NCBI GenBank assembly: GCA_033032175.1
Contig: CM065332.1
Location: 1,287,501 to 1,351,500 of the forward strand
DNA from: Saturnia japonica
Lineage: Eukaryota > Arthropoda > Insecta > Lepidoptera > Saturniidae
DNA length: 64,000 nucleotides
Direction of reading: 5' to 3'
In this document: positions 1 through 12,299 of the stretch, one piece after another
Layout of the letters: each line of letters starts with the position of its first letter
How positions within the stretch are numbered: position 1 is the stretch's first letter
Made by a program: the position numbers and the translations under genes
Notes under the pieces: model-generated
Told to the model about the DNA's origin: nothing
Database searches by the model: none
The model's input: the letters and a program-made list of their open reading frames with translations, nothing else

Positions 1-516
1 CGCCGGTGTCGTTCACTACAGATTTCTAAAATCTGGCCAAACGATTACGGCAGATATCTATTGTCAGCAACTGCAAACCATGAAGGAAGAACTAGCTACT
101 AAACAACCTATATTGGTCAATCGCTCTAGGCCACAGCTGCTTCACGACAACGCAAGACCACACATACACTGCACAACAAACAACCACTAAGTTAGATGAG
201 CTACAATTGGAATGTCTGCGACATCCACCGTACTCCCCGGATCTTGCTCCAACAGATTACCATTTTTTTCGGAATTTGGACAACTTCTTACAAGGAAAAA
301 AATTGAACTCCGATGCGGCAGTCCAAACCGCCTTCAAAGAGTTTATTGATTCTCGCCCCCATGGTTTTTTTAGTAAAGGGATCAATGAACTACCTATGAG
401 ATGGCAAAGGTGCATAGATAACAATGGTGCATACTTTGATTAATAAAATATATTTTACAAAAAAAATTGACTTTATATTCCTTCTGTACAAAACGCCAAT
501 TTCATATGTAATGACC
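1..516 (+). pseudogene. mariner transposase, 3' part, frameshifted
   Basis: This is the C-terminal half of a Tc1/mariner DDD transposase, cut by the window start. Frame 2 from base 2 reads GVVHYRFLKSGQTI and then LLHDNARPH, which holds the second catalytic Asp, and stops near base 189. The frame then shifts: bases 207-443 read HPPYSPDLAPTDYHFF, the typical mariner motif with the third Asp, and end in NNGAYFD. At least one indel separates the halves, so no intact transposase is encoded. The sequence CGCCAATTTCATATGTAATGACC at about 494-516, followed by TA, looks like the element's right inverted repeat next to a TA target. Family assignment is firm; the subfamily is not decided. Confidence 0.85.
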
Positions 517-520
517 TAAT

Positions 521-2309
521 ATAATAATTAAAAAAAAAAACCTTAAAAACATGCTTTTATAGATAGAACATCCAACTAAAAAATATAAAATAAATTTTAA
601 TAAATTTGATTTAAGAATAGTGTAAATAAGAAAAAAAAAATTATTGTAAAAAAAGGATATAAAAAAGAGATTTATCACAACGCCCGCCAGCCTGTGACAT
701 ATTGGCGATTTCAAACGCCGAGAAAGCTCAGTACTATATTTTTCCCACATACATTGATACTAAAAGGACATTGCTTAAGAGTTCAAGTTTCCTCACGATG
801 TTTACCTTCACCGTCATCCGATAGTTTTACCAATTTGAATGTTACCAATTTACATTGAATCGATATACCGTCGGTCTGAACCACTCGACCACCATGACTG
901 TAGGACTACTATGTACTAGTTGGAAAAAAAATAAGACAATAAATACTCACTTCCAGGGGGTCCGAAGAATTTCACGCAGAACTCGTTCAGACCACCGAGT
1001 ATAGTGACCTCATGTTTACTCTCGATCCTTTTGTGTTTCTTGATAAGGAATTTATTCACAACTTGCTTTTATGTCTTTAAACCAAGACGTATATGTCGCT
1101 ATAATTATTATTAACCTATCACGTGTATATTAATATTATATTTTATTTTAATAAGCTAACTTATGTCCAAAAATATTTAACATTAAAAATTTATAGGATA
1201 GGTTTTTTATACAAATCTTTGTACCTTAAGTTCACGGTACGTATCTTTACGGAAAGTCTGTTAATTTATTTAATTTTTTATTAATTTAGGGCCGATTTTT
1301 CAATCAATCGGATAACTTTATTTCAGGTAATTATAATTTTAAATCTTTAATTGTTTTTCCATACATTCTCTGTCAAAACGTCAGAACAAATTATACCTCA
1401 AATAAAGTTCGGTACCTGGCGATTGAATAATCGACCCATAGATGAATAAATTGCTGATTTGTGGTAACATTAGTGCAGCGGTTCCTAACCTTTTCAATCT
1501 TGTTACCTCTATGACCTATTAGAAATCTCATTTACCCCTTTACAATTTTTTAACATACGCGAAAAACATGAAAATACAGTCTTTATTTATTTATCGTAAT
1601 AAATTGCACAAAAATAACAGTTTTTTTTTGTGAAAGTATATAGCTAATATTTAATTAGTCGAAGTAATGCTTATTATTGTCAGTGCACATTCGGAATTTT
1701 AATGTATATTTCCCTGAAGACGGGAATCGGTGAACTTTATAAAAGTGTTTTTTTTTTTACCGCCTCATTGGATTTGTTATTTCCTCTTGTAAAAAGCCTT
1801 ATTAGCCCCGCAGAATAGCGACCGTGTACAGTTCTAACAAGAGAGTGTATCCAGTGAGCTAAAAAAATGCATGGTTCTTTACTTGTTGTTTATGAGCTTA
1901 CGACCAGGTCAGCCAGCGATATATAACTCCTAACTCACTTCGGCACAAAGAACATGAATTTTGACTTAACATAAAAACTCCCTAGAAAGTTTTAGCAAAG
2001 TGCCACCATTTTGATATAACGTTGTTTGAATTTTGAAGATTACAAAAATATTCTATTCATGTGACATTGGCATAATTGTATTTAAGCAAAATATGATGTC
2101 AATAACTAAGAAGAAAAAGTTATTACTGTTTAATTTAAATCACGACTTATCAGTCTTTATTTACCTCTTGCAAAAAGGAAGTGGAAGTGAACTAAACGCA
2201 GATAAGATTGCGTAACTGATTGTGGCGATATTCTCACGAGTAAAACAATTCCTGTTTATAGTATTGTACAATAAAAAATTATATTGAATGTTTCATTGCA
2301 TTATCGAAA
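521..2309. other. AT-rich non-coding stretch
   Basis: No coding sequence is supported here. Besides the repeat at 681-820, bases from about 1476 (CAGCGGTTCCTAACCTTTTC) resemble a hAT-type terminal repeat, but no partner end was found. Bases 1955-2020 match the right end of the MITE family seen at 11470-11780. Bases 2045-2125 share 'GTGACATTGGC.-.AATTG' with 21260-21345 and 35320-35395. Confidence 0.4.
681..820. repeat. interspersed repeat, copy 1 (pair with 25275-25411)
   Basis: The sequence around 'TATTGGCGATTTCAAACGCC' followed by 'TTTTTCCCACATACATTG' recurs with scattered differences at 25275-25411, including the downstream 'TTCCTCACGATG.TT' portion. Family unknown. Confidence 0.55.
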
Positions 2310-2324
2310 GACATTAAGAGCCAA

Positions 2325-3027
2325 AGCACATACACACGACACGACGTTGCAACCTCATGTCACGATGCAATGTCGTCTCGTAGGAATCTACGACGTACAT
2401 CGTAAAAAAATCGCGACATAACGTCACATTGAATCGATACACGTCACGAAGTCGTGTCATAAAAACTGACACACATTTGATGTTCAATAGACAAAGATGA
2501 CGCGCATGAATAATGTAGCTCAATTAATATGATTAGTGAAAGAACGTCCTACGTTATGAGGCAAAACAGAACATGATTACAAGGATAAAACATGAAAACG
2601 GCATATGATGGCATGAAAAATGCGTGTACAATTTTTCCCTTGATACCAAATCAATTAAATAAAGGTGAAAAATCACTAGCGGCACGACACAAAAAATATT
2701 CTTTCTATCGATTTGTATGGGCCAAACCGCACTTCAGCGGAGGGGCGCGGAGCGGCGGCAGAGTTCGCACACGAAATTTTTTTTTGGCTGAAGTGCATTT
2801 TGAGTTTAAGCAAATAAAAATTAAATAGCAGGAGAACATGATTTGTGCAGTTTGAGAAACTGTGGCAATTTTTGTTCAAATATTAACAATATCATAATAT
2901 CGAAAAAGTGTCACGATTTTTCACTATGCACGTCGTAGATTTCCACCACATGACATCGCATTGCAACACGACGCGCGACTTCTGGACGCGCCACGATGCA
3001 AAATCGTATCGTGTGTATGAGTTATTG
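2325..3027. mobile_element. MITE-like element with degenerate inverted ends
   Basis: The left end (CATACACACGACACGACG near 2329) and the reverse complement of the right end (CATACACACGATACGA near 3020) match. The similarity continues inward for about 115 bp, through 'GGAATCTACGACGT' on the left and 'GGAAATCTACGACGT' on the right. The interior has no credible transposase, so this is a non-autonomous DNA transposon. Superfamily and target duplication could not be settled. Confidence 0.6.
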
Positions 3028-3339
3028 ACCCTTTATCATATATGTGGACGGGAGGCCTTATAGCCTTATCTTATTAAGAGCACCAGTTGCAAAAGCAGGA
3101 TAACTGAATAAATTTTAAAATAATTTTCAATGTATTTTTTGGCGGATGTTTCTCGATACTTCTCTTGTGGGGGAAAAGTAAGACCATAAGTTTACTTCGT
3201 ACCTCCTTGACCTCGGCTATGTTTATCAGTAAAACGACCGTGAAATGATAAAACTCGGAACAGTTGTGAAATTTAAAACTTTTATAAATAAACCAACCAG
3301 TTTATTCTTTAGGATATATACTTATTAGAATATTTATTT

Positions 3340-4070
3340 ATACTATTATAATGATATAAAAGTCGAAGAGATTGTTTGTTTGTTTGTTTGTTTGGACGCG
3401 TTATTCTTTGTAAGTTATCAGCCAGATTTAACAGGTATCGATAAATCGCGGACTAGGGTCGGCAACGCGTATGTGATGCGACTGGTGTTACAAGCTTCCA
3501 TAGGCTGCAGTAACCTCTTACCATCAAGCGGACCGCAGACTTGTTTGTCACCATCGTGGTATAAAAAAACATTTTTCATAGAAACTTATGCAATACATAA
3601 AATAATTATGTTGTATATGATAACCAGGCTCACGAGGCTATCTAAAATAGGCAACAACTCTCAGCCTGCCTTAAATATTGATTTATATTAAGTAAGTCAA
3701 GTGGAAGTCCTCCAGAACTGATTTATCCACGTGCGCTGACATAATGGTTAATGATACGTAAATACAACGTTCTACAAAAATATTGGTCCTTAGTATATTT
3801 AAAAAAAGTCCACCATAGCACACGCATCAAACATTTGTTGAAAATTAAAAAGTGATTTTTTAGAATTATTTTTAGGCATGGCCTATTAATCCTTATGAAC
3901 AAAAGTTACTTCACCATAAAGACAATTTTATGACGTTAAATTTTGCTCTTTATAGCATGTTATTTGGACGCAAAGTTTACTACTTGCGGAAAGAACAATA
4001 AATTGGTGCGTTGGCGACACGGTGTTTGTCGGAGAAAATTAACACGAGTGAATCCGTGGGGCACAGCTAG
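3340..4070 (+). mobile_element. non-autonomous Helitron-like element
   Basis: It starts with TACTATTATAATGATATAAA and a (GTTT)n run at 3372-3393, and ends GGGGCACAGCTAG at 4070 followed by T, the CTAG 3' end typical of lepidopteran Helitrons. Bases 3675-3930 are closely similar to 20019-20280 in a second copy ending in the same way. Another repeat (3448-3562) lies inside it. No Rep/helicase coding is present. Confidence 0.6.
3448..3562 (+). repeat. 'GGTCGGCAACG' repeat family, copy 1
   Basis: 'GGGTCGGCAACGCG' followed by 'TTACAAGCTTCCATAGGCTG' and 'TTACCATCAAGCGG' is shared with 5661-5890 and 8240-8430. The three copies share order and spacing. The family is unclassified here but feels common in Lepidoptera. 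Confidence 0.6.
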
Positions 4071-5650
4071 TTTACTAGTTATTAAATATTGTTTTTGGTA
4101 CCGATATTTTTATTTAATGAACTGTATTCGCGGCTTTGCTTGCGTGAACTACAGATAAGAGTTAGTCAGGGTTGCTGTATTAGTAGACTAGCCTGTTTGC
4201 GCCCTCTAGGGCCCCGCACCCCTTGCGCCCCCGTGTAAAGAGGCCCTAGCTGCAGATAACTACTGGAAGTGAGAACAAGTATAGGCTACACGACCTATGC
4301 GATGGCGTCGCGGCGGCTCGATGGAGGGTCAGAAAAACCAATAAAATCTTTTGAAATCTTTCAAAATTAAATAATAATGATGACGCACACATTGCTATAG
4401 TTTTGTGGGCATGAGGAATAATCTGTGGAAGATGTTCTATAAAACTCCTATTTCAGAAGGGACGTTGGCGGTCCGGATTAAAGAAATTCGCGGGCCGTAC
4501 TTTGCCCTGGTCTATTAACGTGATTTTCAAACTTTTTCATGACCCCCTTCTTAGTATGCAAAAAAATTTCGCAACCCCTTACCCTGTTGTTTGTAACCTG
4601 TAGTTTATTATGTTACAAATATCGAATCCGTATAACATTTTTTATTAAATTAGGTATCGGCTAAATATAGTATAATTAAGTACCTATAGTAGATATATTT
4701 TTACATATTTTTTTTTTTACTGACTGACTTTTCTGTTAGCTTTAGGAGCCCTGGGGCCTCTGGCGCTTTTACAGCTGCTCCGTGACTTGGGGGCGAGCGC
4801 TTAGGGCACTCAGCCGCGATTTTTAACCGACTTCCAAAAAAGTCGGAGGTTACTCAATTCGAATGTATATATGTTTTTATGGATCTTCAGCCATTACTTC
4901 TTTGTTTTTAAACCATCTTGAATGGTTCTTTTTTGTTGCAAAAGGGATAACGCAAGGGTGGCCCCATTTCATTTCATTAGCATTGGGCCGTTATCTTCAG
5001 AGAAACACCAGGGATCTCTTCAAAATAATTGAAGGTGGTTTTCTGTGTAGCAAAAATGATCCACGAGGGTATGAAATTAGTTAACGAAAAACAGGCGCAA
5101 CCTTCACATTAATATGAATGTGATTCACATGTATTTTTTAATCTTATAGATTATTGTTAGGGTCTAGAAGGTCGCGACCCACACGTTGAAAAATACTTGT
5201 CTAATAAATTGAACACGGGTGAAGCTGTCGGACACAGCTAGTAAATAAATATAATGATATGAATAGTAATAAGTTATGTAATAAATATTTGTCATGATGA
5301 CTAAAGAGATAAATGACCGTATAAATAAATGTATGACAATGACAAATTTTATGTATAAATAAATAAATAATTAGTAAGTTAGATAAATAAAAATGTATAA
5401 AATGCATGTTTGAAAAACAAATGTAAAAATCTGCCATACCCTATTCAAGGTCCATGTATTCGGATAATTTACCATACAAGAACAAATGGTAAATACATGA
5501 TGCAAATGGGTAAATAAATAAATACGAACAATGGCGCAATGTGGTAGTTGTGACGTCACTATTTATGAGTAATTTGAGTTATATAGTTTTAATTTCGGTT
5601 TTAGGTTGGCTTGGCGAAATTGAGAGGTTCAAAGAGAGGAGGAATTAGAG
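4071..5650. other. repeat-derived gene-free stretch
   Basis: No gene is supported. It holds one copy of the GGCGAGCGC repeat (4715-4830), a fragment of a decayed hAT-like or Helitron-like end near 5160-5245 ending GGACACAGCTAG followed by T, and otherwise AT-rich sequence. Confidence 0.4.
4715..4830 (+). repeat. 'GGGGGCGAGCGCTTA' repeat family, copy 1
   Basis: Contains 'CTTTTACAGCTGC', 'TTGGGGGCGAGCGCTTAGG' and 'CACTCAGCCGCGA'. The same ordered blocks recur at 40765-40995, 46060-46260 and 62063-62345, and in short form at 11785-11850 and 42338-42412. Confidence 0.65.
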
Positions 5651-5660
5651 GATTTTTTTT

Positions 5661-5890
5661 GGAGATTTCTCTTTACTTGGTGCAGCCCGACTGGTGAAAT
5701 ACCTTGATTCAACAAAATATCGCGGTTATACCCTTGTGTTGTGTTCCTGCAGTGACTAGGCTTTCCAGAGCTCCGCGGGGTAGGGGGTTCAGGGTCGGCA
5801 ACGTGCCAGTGATACCTATGATATTACAAGCGTCTATAAGCTACGGTAGCCGCTAACCATCAGCCAGGCCGTATGCTTGTTTGCCACCTT
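5661..5890 (+). repeat. 'GGTCGGCAACG' repeat family, copy 2
   Basis: The longer copy of the family. An upstream block 'AGATTTCTCTTTACTTGG' to 'CGACTGGTGAAAT' and the core 'GGGGTTCAGGGTCGGCAACG' to 'GCTTGTTTGCCACC' are both shared with 8240-8430. Confidence 0.6.
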
Positions 5891-5900
5891 TAAAAGAATT

Positions 5901-8239
5901 GGCATTAAAAGGTGTTAGGTTGCTAAAAAAAACATGCCTTCTTGGACAGACGTTACGGTCATTCCCAAATATATCATGAACGCGAAACACGACACACGGA
6001 ATTGAATTACAGTAACCGGTTTTTTACCCAGTTTATGGTGGCTGACTTTGTTTTTTGGGTTCCAGGGTGTCTAAAAAAGAAACCCTATTGCGCTAACCTG
6101 CGCTTCATCCTACATTTAAAGGGCTCTATCTTTTAAACCATAATAGGCAGTCGGTTGGAATTTTCACAGAATATCTAACATTATCAAGTTAACATATATA
6201 TATAACATATATTAACATATTTCTAGAAAATGGCTGTGACAATTAGAAGAAAATTTTTTTTTGATAATATTTCACTTTCCAAGTTTTGTCTGCCTATCTA
6301 TTGATGCGAAGCAAGGAAGCGGAGCGGAGCTGTGTTTCAGGCCAATGTTTGTCCATTAAAGTCGAGCGTTGTGAGAGAGTAACGCGGAGAAGTGTTGCAG
6401 ACGAACGAGTACTCCGCGTTTAAAATGTATGAATTTCTAATCTACTCCGTAAATCCACATTCACTGAAGCTGACGCGAGCGGAGCTTAGATTTTTATGAA
6501 ATTTCTATTGGTCGAACTCCGATCCTCAATGCATCGCTTCGCAGTGGATAGGATGCCTAAAGATAATTATGTACTTCATTGCAGGACACCAAGTGTAGCT
6601 CGTTCGCCCTTTCATATTTATTATGGCAGAAAACTTAACAAACAATATTATTTAAAAAAGGAATATCTTATAGGGGAAATCCCTACAATAAACGCTTTTA
6701 TAATTTTTTTATTATATGATTATAGTGCAAACTCTATGGTAAAACAATAAAAATCAGACGCGCGGTTAGGATTCCATATTAAATTTAAAAAAAAATGTAA
6801 GTGTAACGGAACCCTTATTGCGCGATTCCTACTCCCACTTGACCGTTTTTTCACATAATCAATATAGTACCTACCTAATCAGTTCATTTCCAACAATTTG
6901 ATAACAATTCGTGATGGGAAAATAAGTTTTTATTGACACAGTCTCATAGCGAAATTTCTAGAAATACAACTTCTAACCAAAACCATTCTCGTAACTTGGT
7001 CATTTCGAAACGGCATTGAGTACAGCGGTGTCGTGACAGAACGGAACATGGTATCGAGGTCGCGCATTCGAACTTCATACTGGGATATTTTTTACAAAGT
7101 ACGTGTAAATTTATTTTTATTCTAATAGCGACTGTTTCAGCATTACTTCGTACCATTTTTCTAATCATCGAAAATGCCTCTAACGATAATAACAAATATG
7201 ATGATCTTATTAGAACTGTTCAGGCAATTTTTGTGGTGATTTAAAATGCATGTTTTTCTGGTTATTTTAACATAACTAAGCTAGCTCTAATTCTTAAATT
7301 GATGAGCAAAATTTTATTTTTTCCCTACAAAATGTTTAGTTACTTTATTTACATAGTGTTTAAAAATTAACACTTATGTAACGAACACTATTTATTACAA
7401 TTGCAAACTTCTTCACGTATATATTTTGCAGTGTGTATAATAAATCGTCAAAATAAATCGATATAAAAATTACAACATTAGAAATGAACTTAAATTATTT
7501 TGTAAGAAAACTCTGACGGATGCATTTTTGAATATTATAAATTCTATTACAGCTAAACAACAATTTAACACTGAAAGAAAAAAAAAATCTTAAAGGCAAT
7601 CGGATTTTTTTTTGTAGCTGTAACAGGAAATAGTTGATTTAGGTAGCACATTATCATAAATTGTATTTAAAAAAAATGTTTAACCTGTGACGTCGATAAA
7701 TGTGTTATTTTTCTCTCTATTGGACAATTGTACCTTTTTTGGATTATTATCTATAAACCTCTTTCGGGTCAACATTAATTTATATAGAATAGCTTGTGCC
7801 AGTATAGCTCAGACTCCAGCAAGTTTTTTTCACAAGGCAAAGTTTAATTTATAAATCAGCCAAGCTTGTAAACTGGTGCAAAAAGAATGCAAAAAAAACT
7901 TAATTCATGGTAATAATTTTAAATGTTAAATATTTTCCAGAACCTTCCATAACCTTCAAGAATGGCCTTTTGATTTTCCTGTATCATTATTAAATGTAAA
8001 CAAAACTTCCATTCTGTAACTGAATACCAATTATTTAAATTATAGGAGTGGTAACTTTTGTTTATTTTTTTAATTTACATTCCAGAATTAATTTTATTGT
8101 AAACACTATGCCCAGTTAAAGAGTATTGTAATTTGCATAGTTTATCTAAAGTGCAATTGGATTGGTCAATCTGTAACATCACAAAAGATGTTTAGCGAAA
8201 ATAACAATAGAGCGGTTAATACATGAAATCTTTTTCGAC
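5901..8239. other. gene-free AT-rich stretch
   Basis: I see no gene. Bases 6300-6490 are locally GC-rich with GCGGAGCGGAGC-type words also seen near 10085, suggesting an old transposon. Open frames at 6496-6750 and 6944-7195 have no recognisable motif or codon pattern. Confidence 0.4.
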
Positions 8240-8430
8240 ATTTCTCTCTACATATAGTATTCCGACTAGTGAAATTTTTCTACCCTATAGAAGATCTGTG
8301 TTGCATTTCTGCAGTTCCAGCAGCCCTTGGGAAGAGGGGTTCAGAAATGTGCTATTGATACCTCTGGTTTTACAAGCGTCTATAGGCTACAGTATCTGTT
8401 AGCTTGATTACCACATATAAAAACCACCAA
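8240..8430 (+). repeat. 'GGTCGGCAACG' repeat family, copy 3
   Basis: Shares 'CTCTCTACATATAGTATTCC' with the upstream block of copy 2, and 'TTACAAGCGTCTATAGGCTA' with all copies. Confidence 0.55.
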
Positions 8431-9334
8431 ATAGGTGTAAAAAAAATCATCAAAACACCACAGACAGAGATTGGATTGTATATAGATTCACTTATTTATA
8501 ATGCTTTAACATAATCCAATTGTTCACAAAGGCTTATTGGTTAGTGGCATTGTCATCTGTGTTAAAGAAGTACAGCTACTGTTTTCTACTGGGATACTTT
8601 TTTTTTTAATTGGCAACTGTGGATGAATCCAAAAATTTGGCCAGTGTTATGTGGTAACTATAATGATCAATGAGAAAAGTAGTAGGATTTCAATTATGGT
8701 AAATGTAGCTGATAAAACTCAATTAATTGTTTATCCAAGTTGACTTGTAACCATATCTAAACTAAGCATACATACAATTATTGTTTAAGAATAAGGAATA
8801 CTACATTAAAGAATGAATATGTATATATTATATTATTGGTTCAATAAAATGGCATAAGTGAAAATACTTGGCTCTTTTAATTCAACTTAACTCCGTGAGT
8901 CTGTATTTAAGATGTACCCTTACAAAAAAATGTCAGAAGTAACATTCTAGGCTAAGAGTTTTGTGAATAAGATTAATTAAACTTTCTATAACACCAAGGA
9001 AATAAGGACAAATCCTTCCATACAGTTTCATTCATCATGTTAAAGACTACAAAATAGCCACTTATTTTTCATATCTTCTTATGTACATTTCAAGTACCTG
9101 TGCAGTAACATATTTTATATCACATAACCAGAGGTAAAAAAAATTAAGAATGGTTGTGTTGGACAATTGTCATTGGATGATTTGGGTGTTGTGGGTGAAC
9201 TTTTCGGACAATGTACCACATATATTTAAGTATCTCAATACATTATACCAATTATAAAATTGATTGTAAATTTAAACTTATCGGAAGAAAAATATTTTTT
9301 TGCTTGTTATTGTACCACAATTATTTTCTACTAG

Positions 9335-9645
9335 CTGGTACCAGCGATTTCGTCTGCATATTATTGGATATACACAAAGTGATCTCCGAACACAACAAAC
9401 CAAAAAAATTGCTGTTTATGCGTGACTGAGTAACAAACATAGAAACTTTCCATTTATTATATTTGTAGGATAACACTGGTTAACCTATGACTTTTACCAG
9501 GATAAAAAGTACCCTATGTGTTATTCCAGGTCATAGACTATCAGTGTGCCAAATTTCATTGGGATCTATTCAGCCATTTTAGTGTGATTGAGTAACAAAC
9601 ATTCAAACATACACACTTTCACATTTATTATATTAGTAGGATAAT
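9335..9645. mobile_element. Helitron-like short element (reverse orientation)
   Basis: Begins CTAGCTGGTACCAGCGATTT, the reverse complement of the '...AGCTAG' Helitron end, and finishes 'TTTATTATATTAGTAGGAT'. The phrase 'GAGTAACAAACAT' occurs twice inside. This is the layout of the very common lepidopteran 'CTAG...TAGTAGGAT' repeat. There is no coding capacity. Confidence 0.5.
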
Positions 9646-9969
9646 ATCCTCAGTATTGATTTTAAATAAAATAAAAGTAATATATGATATTGCATAACTG
9701 TACTTTTTGTCATTTTTCATGATAGACATTTTTTCTGTGAATATTGCTCTGAAGTAATTCATTGTTCTTTGCGTGGAACATGCCTTACACTTTTTAGAGG
9801 AGTCTTTGTTCCCTCAAGCTCTTTTGTCTTACCGAAGGTGCGATATGTTGTTTGGTACATTTGAATAAAGTAAATACTTGATTAACTTACTTTATAGTTT
9901 AACAATACACTTAATTAATGTACAAATGTTAAATAAAAATTGGTTGCCTGTAAAGTCGGTATACGGGCG

Positions 9970-10155
9970 AAAGTTTTACGTGACAACGACTTTATGTCTG
10001 TCTCTCTCGCTCTTAGGCGGGCTAACCATGCCCGAGTGGAAGGGACGCGTGCCTCTCACTCGCTCTCATTGTGAGCGCATAACGTGAGCGGAGCGTAACG
10101 CAGTTTCTTGAAGTGTCACCCGGCAAACCAATTTATAAGACGTTGTCACGTCAAA
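9970..10155. mobile_element. short inverted-repeat element (MITE-like)
   Basis: TTTTACGTGACAACG at about 9973 is answered by CGTTGTCACGTCAAAA at about 10141 in inverted orientation. Between them lies GC-rich DNA with 'TGTCTCTCTCGCTC' and 'GTGAGCGGAGCGTAACGC'. No open frame inside is convincing. Boundaries are approximate. Confidence 0.5.
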
Positions 10156-10159
10156 AATA

Positions 10160-11450
10160 CAATAGAGCCAGATTTTCCAATTGTTGACTTAAAAACAAGA
10201 CTAGTTTACAATTAATAAGTATACATTTAATTATTATCAATAACACAGTGTAAGGTCAAAATTATTTGTATATGATGGCTGTTAATAAGATTATATAATC
10301 TTCAGGCATTGGTCTCTTTATAAGAACAGAATGAAAAAAAATCACTCAATATTTATGGAACATTGGGGGAGTGACTGTCATAAAAAAGATACTGCTACAA
10401 ATTTACTATAATTTAGCTGTTTATCCAGTTTACAAGTTGGCAGCCTACCACAGGAATGGTGAATTCCATCTCAATGTTTTTATTTCCAACAACATGCCAT
10501 AACTTTTTTTAACAGTATTAAGCACCTTATTTGTTTATTTGATCAGAAAAAAAAAATGCTAACTTTAGATTTTTTTTTTCATTATTTTCAAATATGCATA
10601 AACGTGGGGATTGGTTTGTTTATTAAATTATATTAAAATGTAAATTAATCAAAAAATTACTAAAATCCTAAACCAAAAAAGAATATGTATAACAGTCTCA
10701 CTGTACTATAGTGAAGAAACTATAGACAAGTACAGATACAATTAAATTTAATTATGCAAAACCATAGTATAAAACAGCAGTGTACGTAAGACCATCCAAA
10801 ATGCGCAATTAAGACCATGGCCCAGTTAGCAAATTACGAAATATCAAATTCTAGTGGACGCGGAAGAAACCCGCGCTAACGTAACGTACCTACGTGTTTA
10901 TCAACGTGTTATAAATATAGATACGTTACAGTCATACAAAGAACAAACACTTTAGGGCCTCCGTATTCGTAATAATACTAATTTGAGTCGTGTATCACAA
11001 AAGTGTGAAATAAATAGTTATTATGACATATACACACCCCGTATCGATTTTGTAAGGGGCCGTGACAATCAGCTGATGGCCCTTCCTCTAGTTATTTACA
11101 TGGTGGCCCTCAACGCAATAGCTTCTTTGTAGTAGTGATAACAAAGAAAAGGATACAATTTAATCACATCTGTGTCCATACGTCGTTTTCCAGCGCTCGG
11201 TGACGACATCTTAGTGATCTATTACTGATAAATCACAATATCGAACACGAACACTAGAAAATTCTCACAACTAGACGCAATTACCAACTTTGTGTCTACC
11301 AGCAGCGATCAGAAAAATAACATTGTAGAAAAACAATGAACAGAACCATAGACGTTTTTTGGTCTAGTTCTTCCCTTTATTCGTGAAAGGAAAAGGCAAA
11401 GGTATCTGAGACCATGCAGCCAAGTCAAATTTATTTATAATTCATGTTTT
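10160..11450. other. gene-free AT-rich stretch
   Basis: No gene, RNA or clear repeat boundary is recognised. Homopolymer A/T runs are frequent. Confidence 0.4.
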
Positions 11451-11469
11451 TTTTTTGAACTGACTATAC

Positions 11470-11780
11470 TGTTGGGGATCTCGAAGTGACATGTTGTGGT
11501 TTTTATTTTTAATTCATTAACTTCGGTTTTTAACCCTATATTATGTAATATTTGTGGCGTTTTGCGTGATATAGTTTGATTTTTGTGCATAAGTGAAGTG
11601 GATTATAAATATAAGCTGAAAGCATTCATTCTGAGATCCCACAAAAATTTCCTAGAAACTTCTAACAAGGGAGCCACCATCTTGTTAAGATACTGAATCG
11701 TCATAACACATTATACTATAATTTACTCGATAATGGCAGTAAAGGTCTTGATTAAAGAGGACCGGTTGCCAAGTTAGGAA
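11470..11780 (-). mobile_element. MITE family A, copy 1
   Basis: Reads 'GGGATCTCGAAGTGACATG', 'CCCTATATTATGTAATATT', 'GCGTTTTGCGTGATATAG', 'GAGATCCCACAAAAA' and 'AACAAGGGAGCCACCATCTT'. The same blocks, in the same or inverted order, are found at 14335-14735 (two copies), 21745-22045, 24355-24690, 38695-38895 and 51940-52140. It is short and non-coding, so non-autonomous. Superfamily not determined. Confidence 0.65.
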
Positions 11781-11784
11781 GAAG

Positions 11785-11850
11785 AAGAAGACTATACTGT
11801 ACCCTGAAGCTGCTGCGGCTTTTACAGCTTCACTGAAATTGGGGATAATT
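11785..11850 (+). repeat. 'GGGGGCGAGCGCTTA' family, short copy
   Basis: 'GACTATACTGTACCCTGAAG' followed by 'CGGCTTTTACAGCTTCACTG' matches the start of the family; the GGCGAGCGC part is missing. Confidence 0.5.
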
Positions 11851-12299
11851 CATGTTTATTTAAAGACTGTAGCCATATTCTCTTTTTTTCTTCTTATTTT
11901 CGTTTTTATTTCCAGTGTCAATGTTGTTTATGTTAAAGGAGGATTATGCCAAACCTTTAACAAACTAGAACTCTATTATAAAGAACCAGTTTAAATATAG
12001 AATTGTGTCTCTGAAAAAAAGACTAACATGTCAGTGTGTGAAATAAACTGAAACTGATATTGAATAAATTGTGATAATAAAAGACTCTTCAAATTGTGTA
12101 CACTCCCAGTTATAATATCTGCTTAACTTAAGTACTTCCAAGTAGTTTAGTAGTAAACTGTAGTTTAAGACTTCGTCGTATTTCTAATTGTCAAAGTGAA
12201 TTCAAACAAGATGGTGGATCCTTTGCTTAAACTACCGTTCTACGTTGGTATGATTTTAAATATTTTCTATTAATAAAGTTAAATTATATTTACATAAGA

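Noticed and set aside
1476..5245. One large hAT element from 1476 to 5245
   Set aside because: The two ends resemble different repeat types, no target duplication was found, and several independent elements lie between.
6496..6750. 84-codon frame
   Set aside because: No motif and likely transposon remnant DNA.
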